Positions 54,794-64,000 of a DNA stretch of 64,000 nt are shown here, piece by piece (the stretch's first letter is position 1; each line of letters begins with the position of its first letter). The position numbers and the translations under genes were made by a program. The notes below the pieces were generated by a model, which saw nothing but the letters and a program-made list of their open reading frames with translations, was not told the origin of the DNA and did no database searches. Origin of the DNA: Microglena sp. YARC. Its lineage: Eukaryota > Chlorophyta > Chlorophyceae > Chlamydomonadales > Chlamydomonadaceae. The stretch lies in NCBI GenBank assembly GCA_022414725.1, contig CM039462.1:124191786-124255785 (forward strand), written 5' to 3'.

Positions 54794-56500
54794 ATGAACA
54801 TGCAGTCGCACACGCGATCATCGTTTCCACTCCTAACGTGTCCCTATGACATTCTTGATCGTATTGCCCTATTCTCTTCCAACCCAAAGATTGTATTAGT
54901 GTGTAAAACTCTGCACAACAGATTTTCGGGATGGCCCCTTACCGGATTGATCCAACCACCGCAGCGAGTTGGAGAGATGATGGCGAAAGGGGGCGCGCCG
55001 ACCTTCTAGCAGTATGCTTGGTGTCCAATCCTATTGTACAGCTTAAGGGGGCCCTACAATTGAGGGCGAACCAAAATGAAAACAAGCTTCTCTATGTGGC
55101 TGCCAAGGAAGGTCACGCAGATGTCTGCAAGCTGCTGATGGATCCAGCGGTGGCTGGACTTGAGTTCAGGGCCCAGGCAAACTATGGCGACAGCTGGCAT
55201 TGTGGGGGCTGCAAACGAAGGTCACGCAGATGTCTGCAAGATGCTGATGGATCCAGCGGTGGCTGGACTTGAGTATAGGGCCCGGGCGAACACTAGCGAC
55301 AGCTGGGTCTTGTGGGCGGCTGCCAAGGAAGGTCACGCAGATGTCTGCAAGCTTCTCATGGATCCAGCGGTCGCTGGACTTGAGTTCAGGGCCCGGGCGA
55401 CCTCTAGAGACAGCTGGGCATTGTGGGCGGCTACCAAGGCAGGTCACGCAGATGTCTGCAAGCTGCTGATGGATCCAGAGGTGGCTGGAATTGAGTTAAG
55501 GGCCAGGGCGAACACTTTTGACAGCAAGGCATTGTGGGCGGCTGCCAAGGCAGGTCACGCAGATGTCTGCAAGCTGCTGATGGATCCAGAGGTGGCTGGA
55601 CTTGAGTTCAGGGCCCTGGCGAACTCTAACGACAGCAGTGCCTTGTGGGCGGCTGCAAAGGAAGGTCACGCAGATGTCTGCAAGCTGCTGATGGATCCAG
55701 CTGTGGCTGGAATTGAGTTCAGGGCCCGGGCGAACTCTAGCGACAGCAGGGCCTTGGGGGCGGCTGCCAAGGCAGGTCACGCAGATGTCTGCAAGCTGCT
55801 GATGGATCCAGCAGTGGCTGGAATTGAGTTCAGGGCCCGGGCGAACTCTAGCGGCAGCAGGGCCTTGGTGGCGGCTGCCAAGGCAGGTCACGCAGATGTC
55901 TGCAAGCTGCTGATGGATCCAGCAGTGGCTGGACTCAAGTAAAGGGCCAGGGCGAGCCATATCAACAGCAGGGCCTTGGGGGCGGCTGCGGCCAATGCAG
56001 GCCACGCAGATGTCTGCAAGCTGCTGATGGATCCAGCAGTGGCTGGACTCAAGTACAGGGCCCGGGCGAACGCTAGCGACAGCTGGGTCTTGTGTGCGGC
56101 TGCCAAAGAAGGCCACGCAGATGTTTGCAAGCTGCTGATGGATCCAGCAGTGGCTGGACTCAAGTACAGGGCCAGGGCGAACCATATCAACAGCAGAGCC
56201 TTGGGGGCGGCTGCCAAGGCAGGTCACGCAGATGTTTGCAAGCTGCTCATGGATCCAGAGGTGGCTGGAATTGAGTTCATGGCCAGGGCGAACACTTTCG
56301 ACAGCCGGGCATTGTGGGCGGCTGCAAAGGAAGGTCACGCCGATGTCTGCAAGCTGCTTATGGATCCAGCGGTGGCTGGACTTGAGTTCAGGGCCAGGGC
56401 GAACATTTTCGACAGCAGGGCTTTGTGGGCGGCTGCCAAGGAAGGTCACGCAGATGTCTGCAAGCTGCTCATGGATCCAGAGGCGGCTGGCCCCGAGTAG
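54794..56500 (+). pseudogene. F-box/37-residue-repeat gene A, decayed
   Basis: The N-terminus (MQSHTRSSFPLLTCPYDILD-RIALFSSNPKIVLVCKTLHN) is F-box-like. At 54972-54980 a run of five G shifts the frame before RADLLAVCLVSNP; genes C and D have six G and stay in frame. A second shift near 55190 (one G lost in agctggcattg) restores the first frame, then a TAC-to-TAA change stops it at 55942. About 13 repeats of 37 residues follow the pattern A-L-W-A-A-A-K-E-G-H-A-D-V-C-K-L-L-M-D-P, an ankyrin-like core with an extra F-R-A-R-A-N-S-S-D-S linker. The last repeat is cut at PEAAGPE. Confidence 0.75.
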
Positions 56501-56509
56501 ACACGTTTC

Positions 56510-56720
56510 TTGCCACCGTAGAGCAAGTATTTATCCACTCTCCTCAAACTTTTCAGCAATGTGTTCAGTTTGCTCAAGCGAAAATATATATCGCTGCGTG
56601 TGCCCAATTATTCCAGATAAATATTTGATTATGAGGCAGGAACTCTTTAAAAATGATTATTGATTCGCACGATGTGAGCCAGCACTTTGACTTTTCAGGC
56701 TACTTTGAAGATGTAACTTC
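56510..56720 (+). repeat. Shared 3' flank of genes A, B and C
   Basis: cttgccaccgtagagcaagt, cctcaaacttttcagcaatg, ttgattatgaggcaggaact recurs at 58757-58890 and 60235-60370; the part from gtgagccagcactttgac on also occurs at 60397 and, inverted, at 5318. Confidence 0.7.
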
Positions 56721-56826
56721 TATGTCTTTACAGTCCTTGAATGTTTCTCTCCTGAAGACAATATCTGTTGTATTGACAAGATCGGTTACAAAACTTGATG
56801 AAACTTGTCAATTTGCACCAGTACAT

Positions 56827-56996
56827 TTGTTCCTGCCTCCCGGATGGATTTTGACTGATTTCGGAGCCTGGTCTGGTCGGAATCGCAATTCCGCGGAAAG
56901 CTAAATCTCTGGTTGGCGAGTGAGTGAGTCGTTCATACGGCTCTAACTTCTGCTTTGAAAATTCAAAAAAATCGCCAGGAGACAGGAACACCCATT
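56827..56996 (+). mobile_element. MITE-A subfamily B copy
   Basis: tgttcctgcctcccggatgg ... aaaatcgccaggagacagga acacccatt: same TIRs, different interior (ctggtcggaatcgcaattcc, ggttggcgagtgagtgagtc). A sister copy is at 60733-60903. Confidence 0.75.
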
Positions 56997-57143
56997 CTGT
57001 ACCGCTTGCAGATACCGACAGGCAAGTGCCGCTTGTCGCTTGCATGCCAGGCAAGTGCAACCAAGGGTTTATAGGGTTTATCCCAACTCATTGTTTATTT
57101 ATACCATCCTGTGCGCTTGTTTGTACACACATGTTCATCGAAC

Positions 57144-58768
57144 ATGCATTCGCACACGCGATCATTCCTAACGTTTCCCCATGACATTCTTGATCGTATT
57201 GCCCTATTATCTTCCAACCCCAAGATTGTATTAGTGTGTAAAACTCTGCACAACAGATTTTCTGGATGGCCCCTTACCGGACTGATCCAACCACCACAGC
57301 GAGTTGGAGAGATGATGGCGAAAGGGGGCGCGCCGACCTTCTAGCAGTATGCTTGGTGTCCAATCCTCTTGTACAGGTTAAGGGGGCCCTACAATTGAGG
57401 GCGAACCAAAATGTAAACAAGCTTCTCTATGTGGCTGCCTGTGAAGGTCACGCAGATGTCTGCAAGCTGCTCATGGATCCAGCGGTGGCCGGAATTGAGT
57501 TCAGTGCCGTTGCGAACTCTAGCAACAGCAGGGCCTTGAGGGAGGCTGCCTGTGAAGGTCACGCAGATGTCTGCAAGCTGCTCATGGATCCAGCGGTGGC
57601 TGGAATTGAGTTCAGGGCCATGGCGAACTCTAGCGAAAGCAGGGCCTTGTGGGCGGCTGCACACGAAGGTCACGCAGATGTCTGCAAGCTGCTGATGGAT
57701 CCAGAGGTGACTGGACTTGAGTTCAGGGCCCAGGCGAACTCTAGCGACAGCTGGGCCTTGTGGGCGGCTGCCAAGGAAGGTCACGCAGATGTCTGCAAGC
57801 TGCTCATGGATCCATTGGTGGCTGGAATTGAGTTCAGGGCCCGGGCGGATTCTAGCGACAGCTGGGCATTGTGGGTGGCTGCACAGGAAGGTCACGCAGA
57901 TGTCTGCAAGCTGCTGATGGATCCAGAGGTGGCTGGACTTGAGTTCAGGGCCTGGGCGAACTCTAGCGACAGCAGGGCCTTGTGGTTGGCTGCGAAGGAC
58001 GGTCACGCAGATGTCTACAAGCTGCTCATGGATCCAGCCGTGGCTGGACTTGAGTTCAGGGCCAGGGCGAACTCTAGAGACAGCAGGGCCTTGTGGGCGG
58101 CTGCCAGTGAAGGTCACGCAGATGTCTGCAAGCTTCTCATGGATCCAGCGGTGGCTGGACTTGAGTTCAGGGCCTGGGCTAACTCTAGAGACAGCATGGC
58201 CTTGTGGGAGGCTGCGAAGGACGGTCACGCAGATGTCCGCAAGCTGCTGATGGATCCAGCGGTGACTGGACTTGAGTTCAGGGCCCTGGCGAACTCTAGA
58301 GACAGCTGGGCATTGTCTCTGGCTTCCAAGGAAGGTCATGCAGATGTCTGCAAGCTGCTGATGGATCCAGCGGTGGCTGGACTTGAGTTCAGAGCCAGGG
58401 CGAACTCTAACGCCAGCTGGGCCTTGCGTGAGGCTGCAAAAGAAGGTCACGCAGATGTATGCAAGCTGCTCATGGATCCAGCGGTGGCTGGAATTGAGTT
58501 CAGGGCCCGGGCGAATTCTAGCGACAGCCGGGCCTTGTGGGCGGCTGCCAAGGCAGGTCTCTCAGATGTCTGCAAGCTGCTGATGGATCCAGCAGTGGCT
58601 GGACTCAAGTACAGGGCCAGGGCGAACTCTAGCGACAGCAGGGCCTTGGGGGCGGCTGCAAATGCCGGTCACGCAGATGTCTGCAAGCTGCTCATGGATC
58701 CAGCAGTGGCTGGACTCAAGTACAGGGCCCGGGCGAACGCTAGCGACAGCTGGGTCTTGCCACCGTAG
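57144..58768 (+). pseudogene. F-box/37-residue-repeat gene B, frame broken at a G5 run
   Basis: ATG 57144: MHSHTRSFLTFPHDILDRIA, F-box-like, then QRVGEMMAKGGAPTF and stop, because the G run at 57316-57322 has five G. The repeat part is open in the next frame from 57266 to 58768 with 12 repeats of 37 residues, no further breaks, and variable residues at positions 2-8 (ALREAACEGH, ALWVAAQEGH). The end (ASDSWVLPP) runs directly into the common 3' flank, so the last half-repeat was lost by recombination. The encoded repeats would bind a protein target; the F-box would recruit SCF. Confidence 0.75.
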
Positions 58769-58915
58769 AGCAAGTATTTATCCACTCTCCTCAAACTTTT
58801 CAGAAATGTGTATTCTGTTTGCTCAAGCGAAAATATATATTCCAGATGTAGCATAAATATTTGATTATGAGGCATGAACGCTTTGAAAATGATTATTGAT
58901 GCGCACGATGTACAG

Positions 58916-59028
58916 CTTACCGCTTGCAGATACCGCCAGGCAAGTGCAACCAAGGGTTTATAGGGTTTATCCCAACTCATTGTTTATTTATACCATCCTG
59001 TGCGCTTGTACAAACATGTTCATCGAAC
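58916..59028 (+). promoter_or_regulatory. Shared leader, gene C copy
   Basis: ttaccgcttgcagataccgc, aagggtttatagggtttatc and tgtttatttataccatcctg, nearly identical to the leader of gene B. Confidence 0.45.
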
Positions 59029-60216
59029 ATGCAGTCGCACACGCGATCATCGTTTCCACTCCTTACGTGTCCCCATGACATTCTTGGTCGTATTGCCATA
59101 TTCTCTTCCAACCCAAAGATTGTATTAGTGTGTAAAACTCTGCACAACAGATTTTCTGGATGGCCCCTTACCGGACTGATCCAACCACCACAGCGAGTTG
59201 GAGAGATGATGGCGAAAGGGGGGCGCGCCGACCTTCTAGCAGTATGCTTGGTGTCCAATCCTCTTGTACAGGTTAAGGGGGCCCTACAATTGAGGGCGAA
59301 CCAAAATGTAAACAAGCTTCTCTATGTGGCTGCCTGTGAAGGTCACGCAGATGTCTGCAAGCTGATGATGGATCCAGCGGTGGCCGGAATTGAGTTCAGG
59401 GCCGTTGCAAACTCTAGCAACAGCAGGGCCTTGTGGGAGGCTGCCAGTGAAGGTCACGCAGATGTCTGCAAGCTGCTCATGGATCCAGCGGTGGCTGGAA
59501 TTGAGTTCAGGGCCATGGCGAACTCTAGCGAAAGCAGGGCCTTGTGGGCAGCTGCACACGAAGGTCACGCAGATGTCTGCAAGCTGCTGATGGATCCAGA
59601 GGTGGCTGGACTTGAGTTCAGGGCCCAGGCGAACTCTAGCGACAGCTGGGCATTGTGGGCGGCTGCCAAGGAAGGTCACGCAGATGTCTGCAAGCTGCTG
59701 ATTGATCCAGCGGTGGCTGGAATTGAGTTCAGAGCCCTGGCGAACTCTAGCGACAGCATGGCCTTTTGTGAGTCTGCACAGGAAGGTCACGCAGATGTCT
59801 GCAAGCTGCTCATGGATCCAGCGGTGGCTGGAATTGAGTTCAGGGCCAGGGCTAACTCTAGAGACAGCAGGGCCTTGTGGGCGGCTGCAAAGAAAGGTCA
59901 CGCAGATGTTTGCTAGCTTCTGATGGATCCAGCGGTGGCTGGACTTGAGTTCAGGGCCAGGGCGAACTCTAACGACAGCAGGGCCTTGGGGGCGGCTGCC
60001 AAGGAAGGTCGTGCAGATGTCTGCAAGCTTCTCATGGATCCAGCGGTTGCTGGACATGAGCTCAGGGCCGGGGCGAACTCTAGAGACAGCAGGGCCTTGT
60101 GGGCGGCTGCAAAAGAGGGTCACGCCGATGTCTGCTTGCTTCTGATGGATCCAGAGGCGGCTGGCCCCGAGTACAGGGCCATTGTGAAACTTGACAGCAA
60201 CTGTGTCTTGTGTTAG
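59029..60216 (+). pseudogene. F-box/37-residue-repeat gene C, one in-frame TAG
   Basis: ATG 59029: MQSHTRSSFPLLTCPHDILG-RIAIFSSNPK, F-box-like. The G run has six G, so the frame passes into GGRADLLAVCLVSNPLVQVK and eight 37-residue repeats. In repeat 6, TGC-AAG-CTT became TGC-TAG-CTT (59914-59916), giving ...GHADVC-stop; the same frame resumes LLMDPAVAGLEFRARANSND and reaches a proper terminus (EYRAIVKLDSNCVLC). Without the TAG it would be 395 residues. Repeats 1-4 are almost identical to those of gene B, showing recent duplication. Confidence 0.75.
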
Positions 60217-60492
60217 GAAAGACACGTTTCTTTCTTGCCACCGTAGAGCAAATATTTATACTCAAACTTTTCAGCAATGTGTTCAGTTTGCTCAAGCGAA
60301 AATATCGCTGCGTGTTCCCAATAATTCCAGATGTAGCAGAAATATTTGATTATGAGGCAGGAACTCTTTGAAAATGATTATTGATGCGCACGATGTGAGC
60401 CAGCACTTTGACTTTGCAGGCTACTTTGAAGATGTAACTTCTATGTCTTTACAGTCCTTGAATGTTTTGAGTCAATCTCATGAAGACAATAA

Positions 60493-60642
60493 ATGGGCGT
60501 TCCTTTTGACTGGTTGCTAAACATGGTATGGAGCGGATTTGTGATTCCTTGGTGCTTATGTCTCAAGCTAGCGAGTCGTTCAAGAGTCTCTAAATCCTGA
60601 TTAGAAATTTAAAAAAATCGGCCGGGAGGCAGGAACGCCCAT
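60493..60642 (+). mobile_element. MITE-A copy with a deletion in the left TIR
   Basis: ATGGGCGTTCC joins directly to ttttgactggttgc (about 14 bases of the TIR missing); the right end is consensus. TA flanks on both sides. Confidence 0.8.
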
Positions 60643-60732
60643 TAATATCTGTTGTATTGACAATATCGGTTACAGAACTTGATGAAACTTGAATTCCTTC
60701 GTGTAAGAAAGAAAGAAAGACAATTTGCACCA

Positions 60733-60903
60733 GTACATTTGTTCCTGCCTCCCGGATGGATTTTGACTGGTTTCGGAGCCTTGTCTGGTCGGAATCGCCA
60801 TTCCGCGGAGAGTTAAATATCTGGTTGGCGAGTGAGTGAGTTGTTCGTACGGCTCTAACTTATGCTTGGAAAATTCAAAAAAATCGCCGGGAGGCAGGAA
60901 CAG
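60733..60903 (+). mobile_element. MITE-A subfamily B copy
   Basis: tgttcctgcctcccggatgg to aatcgccgggaggcaggaac; the outermost right bases are replaced by a tandem agtatggaaagcagggagta duplication at 60901-60955. Confidence 0.75.
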
Positions 60904-60959
60904 TATGGAAAGCAGGGAGTATTATCAACAGTATGGAAAGCAGGGAGTATTGTCAACAT

Positions 60960-61138
60960 TCTGTACCGCTTGCATATACCGACAGGAAAGTGCCGCTTGC
61001 CGCTTGCATGCCAGGCAAGTGCAAGCAAGGGTTTATAGAATTTATAGGGTTTATAGGGTTTATAGGGTTTATAGGGTTTATCCCAACTCAGTATTTATTT
61101 ATACCATCCTGTGCGCTTGCATGCATGTATAATCGAAC
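60960..61138 (+). promoter_or_regulatory. Shared leader, gene D copy, with expanded TTTATAGGG units
   Basis: ctgtaccgcttgcatatacc, then five units of the TTTATAGGG type (61030-61082) and the common tatttatttataccatcctg. The expansion reads RVYRVYRVY in one frame but is upstream of the start. Confidence 0.5.
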
Positions 61139-63853
61139 ATGCATTCGCCCACGCGATCATTCCTAACGTTTCCCCATGACATTCTTAATCGTATTGCCCT
61201 TTTCTCTTCCAACCCCAAGATTGTATTAGTGTGTAAAAATCTGCACAACAGATTTTCTGGATGGCCCATTACCGTACTGATCCGACCACCACAGCGAGTT
61301 GGAGAGATGATGGCGAAAGGGGGGCGCACCGACCTTCTAGAAGAATGCTTGGTGTCCAATCCTCTTGTACAGGTGAACGGGGTCCTACAATTGAGGGCGA
61401 ACCAAAATGTAAACAAGCTTCTCTATGTGGCTGCCTGTGAAGGTCACGCAGATGTCTGCAAGCTGCTCATGGATCCAGAGGTGGCTGGACTTGAGTTCAG
61501 GGCCAGGGCAAACTCTAACGACAGCTGGGCATTGCGGGTGGCTGCACAGGAAGGTCACGCAGATGTCTGCAAGCTGCTCATAGATCCAGAGGTGGCTGGA
61601 ATTGAGTTCAGGGCCAGGGCGAACTCTAGAGACAGCATGGCCTTGTGGGCGGCTGCGAAGGACGGTCACGCAGATGTCTGCAAACTGCTGATGGATACAG
61701 AGGTGGCTGGACTTGAGTTTAGGGCCCTGGCGAACTCTAACGACAGCTGGGCCTTGTGGGAGGCTGCCAATGAAGGTCACGCAGATGTCTGCAAGCTGCT
61801 CATGGATCCAGGGGTGGCTGGAATTGAGTTCAGGGCCAGGGCGAACTCTAGAGACAGCTGGGCATTGCGGGTGGCTGCACAGGCAGGTCACGCAGATGTC
61901 TGCAAGCTGCTCATGGATCCAGAGGTGGCTGGAATTGAGTTCAGGGCCCGGGCGAACTCTAGCGACAGCAGGGCCTTGTGGGCGGCTGCGAAGGACGGTC
62001 ACGCAGATGTCTGCAAACTGCTGATGGATACAAAGGTGGCTGGACTTGAGTTCAGGGCCCTGGCGAACTCTAGCGACAGCATGGCATTGTGGGAGGCTGC
62101 AAAGGAAGGTCACGCAGATGTCTGCAAGCTACTGATGGATCCAAAGGTGGCTGGAATTGAGTTCAGGGCCCGGGCGAACTTTAGCGAAAGCAGGGCCTTG
62201 TGGGCGGCTGCGAAGGACGGTCACGCAGATGTTTGCAAGCTGCTGATGGATCCAGCGGTGACTGGACTTGAGTTCAGGGCCCTGGCGAAATCTAGAGACA
62301 GCTGGGCATTGTCTCTTGCTTCCAAGGACGGTCATGCAGATGTCTGCAAGCTGCTGATGGATCCAGCGGTGGCTGGACTTGAGTTCAGTGCCCTGGCAAA
62401 CTCTAGAAACAGCTGGGCCTTGCGTGAGGCTGCAAAAGAAGGTCACGCAGATGTATGCAAGCTGCTCATGGATCTATTGGTGGCTGGAATTGAGTTCAGG
62501 GCCCGGGCGAATTCTAGCGACAGCTGGGCATTGTGGGTGGCTGCACAGGAAGGTCACGCAGATGTCTGCAAGCTGCTGATGGATCCAGAGGTGGCTGGAA
62601 TTGAGTTCAGGGCCCGGGCGAACTCTAGCGACAGCAGGGCGCTGGCTGCCAAGGCAGGTCACGCAGATGTCTGCGTGCTGCTGATGGATCCATAGGTGTC
62701 TGGAATTGAGTTCAGGGCCCGGGCGAACCATATTAACAGCAGGGCCTTGTGGGCGGCTGCAACGAAAGGTCACGCAGATGTCTGCAAGCTGCTGATGGAT
62801 CCAGCGGTGGCTGGAATTGAGTTCAGGGCCCTGGCGAACTCTAGCGACAGCTGGGCCTTGCGTGAGGTTGCAAAGGAAGGTCACGCAGATGTCTGCAAGA
62901 TGCTGATGGATCCAGCGGTGGCTGGAAACGAGTTCAGAGCCCTGGCGAACTCTAGCGACAGCAGGGCATTGTGGGCGGCTGCCAAGGAAGGTCACGTAGA
63001 TGTTTGCAAGCTGCTCATGGATCCAGAGGTGGCTGGAATCGAGTTCAGGGCCCGGGCGAACTCTGTCAACAGCTGGGCCTTGTGGGCGGCTGCAACGAAA
63101 GGTCACGCAGATGTCTGCAAGCTGCTCATGGATCCAGAGGTGGCTGGAATTGAGTTCAGGGCCCGGGCGAACCATATCAACAGCAGGGCCTTGTGGGCGG
63201 CTGCGAAGGCCGGTCACGCATATGTCTGCAAGCTGCTGATGGATCCAGCAGTGGCTGGACTTGAGTACAGGGCCAGGGCGAACTCTAGTGACAGCAGGGC
63301 CTTGTGGGAGGCTTCAAAGGAAGGTCACGCAGATGTCTGCAAGCTGCTCATGGATCCAGCGGTGGCTGGACTCAAGCACATGGCCAGGGCGAACAATATC
63401 AACAGCAGGCCCTTAGGGGCGTCTGCCAAGGCAGGTCACGCAGATGTCTGCAAGATGCTCATGGATCCAGAGGTGGCTGGAGTTCAATTCAGGGCCCAGG
63501 CGAACTCTAGTGACAGCAGGGCCTTGTGGGCGGCTGCCATGGCTGGTCACGCAGATGTCTGCAAGCTGCTCATGGATCCAGAGGTGGCTGGACTTGAGTT
63601 CAGGGCCCTTGCGAACTCTAGCGACAGCATGGCCTTGTGTGCGTCTGCCAAGGCAGGTCACGCAGATGTCTGCAAGCTGCTGATGGATCCAGATGTGGCT
63701 GGAAGTGAGTTCAGGGCCCTGGCGAACTCTAGCTACAGCAGGGCTTTGGGGGCGGCTGCGAAGGCTGGTCACGCCGATGTCTGCTTGCTTTTTATGGATA
63801 CAGAGGTGTCTGGCCCCGAGTACAGGGTCCTTGTGAATCTTGACAGCAGCTAG
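61139..63853 (+). pseudogene. F-box/37-residue-repeat gene D, one in-frame TAG
   Basis: ATG 61139: MHSPTRSFLTFPHDILNRIA, F-box-like; six-G run intact, then GGRTDLLEECLVSNPLVQVN. 22 repeats of 37 residues follow. In repeat 12, CCA-GAG became CCA-TAG at 62693-62695, splitting the frame into 518 and 385 codons; both sides are otherwise open and in the same frame. The terminal repeat (DVCLLFMDTEVSGPEYRVLV) has the same ending as gene C. It is the longest array here; some blocks, e.g. repeats 3-4 and 6-7, are internal duplications. The downstream flank differs from genes A-C. Confidence 0.75.
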
Positions 63854-64000
63854 GTCTTGTGTTACACTCAGACCGGTCAATAATGTTACAGTATATTGAA
63901 TCAATTACAATTCTCTATGTACAACTTGGACAGACGGTCGATTGTTGTACACATGTACACATTGCTGCAAAGTTTGAGGAGAGTGGCTATACTTGCGAAT

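Noticed and set aside
61029..61085. TTTATAGGG units as telomeric DNA
   Set aside because: Only five interrupted units, 9 bases rather than 6-7, inside a gene leader shared by four genes.
59914..62695. Reassignment of TAG as a sense codon
   Set aside because: TAG ends other ORFs here, and TAA and TGA also interrupt genes, so plain mutation explains the stops better.
55496..63904. Minus-strand ORFs (HQQLADICVTFLCSRPQGPA type) across the ankyrin-like genes
   Set aside because: They mirror the 111-bp repeat on the opposite strand and lack any start domain; the plus strand carries the F-box and the proper termini.
1..64000. tRNA or rRNA genes
   Set aside because: I looked for cloverleaf-like and conserved rRNA segments and saw none I could support by eye; a tRNAscan-SE run would settle it.

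Overview
The window looks like a eukaryotic (probably algal or other protist) scaffold that carries a decaying stretch of nucleocytovirus (giant-virus) DNA. The alternative is a mobile-element-rich giant-virus genome assembled with many small indel errors. Viral signs: an RCC1-repeat fibre protein with the C-terminal domain usual in algal giant viruses (1-3809), an Rnl2-type RNA ligase, an FHA-RING protein, an FN3/discoidin-like structural protein, a membrane-anchored coiled-coil protein with a CIDGICMTK motif, F-box/ankyrin families, and a remnant of a virion-type protein with a GVGDKHGNDDWLRLF motif. Cellular signs: a chromodomain split by a phase-0 GT-AG intron, an MscS-like channel remnant, a plant-type hot-dog thioesterase, a replication factor C large-subunit remnant, abundant micro- and minisatellites, and a scaffold gap of exactly 1,000 N (45701-46700).

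Layout. 1-9 kb: fibre gene, then small genes on the minus strand (phosphatase, broken glutamine amidotransferase). 9-15.5 kb: a GC-rich TauE/SafE half-protein, Ala-rich and microsatellite-bearing ORFs, broken RFC1, a SUMO-motif plus J-domain protein, a thioesterase. 15.7-18.1 kb: a Fanzor (eukaryotic TnpB relative) element split by a frameshift. 19.8-31.4 kb: the densest virus-like block (coiled-coil gene, RNA ligase, FHA-RING, LRAT-like, FN3 protein, thioredoxin-like, membrane protein). 31.4-44.1 kb: satellites, a second SIM/J paralogue, a cargo-bearing TIR element, an F-box/ankyrin gene, a chromodomain gene, and two inverted copies of a 1.2-1.7 kb satellite block. 44-51.8 kb: gene-poor host-like DNA around the N gap and the MscS-like remnant. 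52-54.4 kb: gene remnants among repeats. 54.7-63.9 kb: four tandem F-box plus 37-residue-repeat (ankyrin-like) genes.

Three mobile families tie the regions together: MITE-A (about 164 bp, TIR starting ATGGGCGTTCCTGCC, TA target site), a Tc1/mariner-like family (TACAGTCGGCGGAACAG ... TATTCCGTTGACTGTA) that carries small ORFs as cargo, and Fanzor ends (CTCAAATAAAGTGGGACAC...). All three occur in the virus-like region, and copies of the first two also lie right of the N gap, so the parts have shared one nucleus or genome for some time. At least ten genes carry frameshifts or in-frame stops, using all three stop codons, which argues for decay (or uncorrected long-read indels) rather than recoding.
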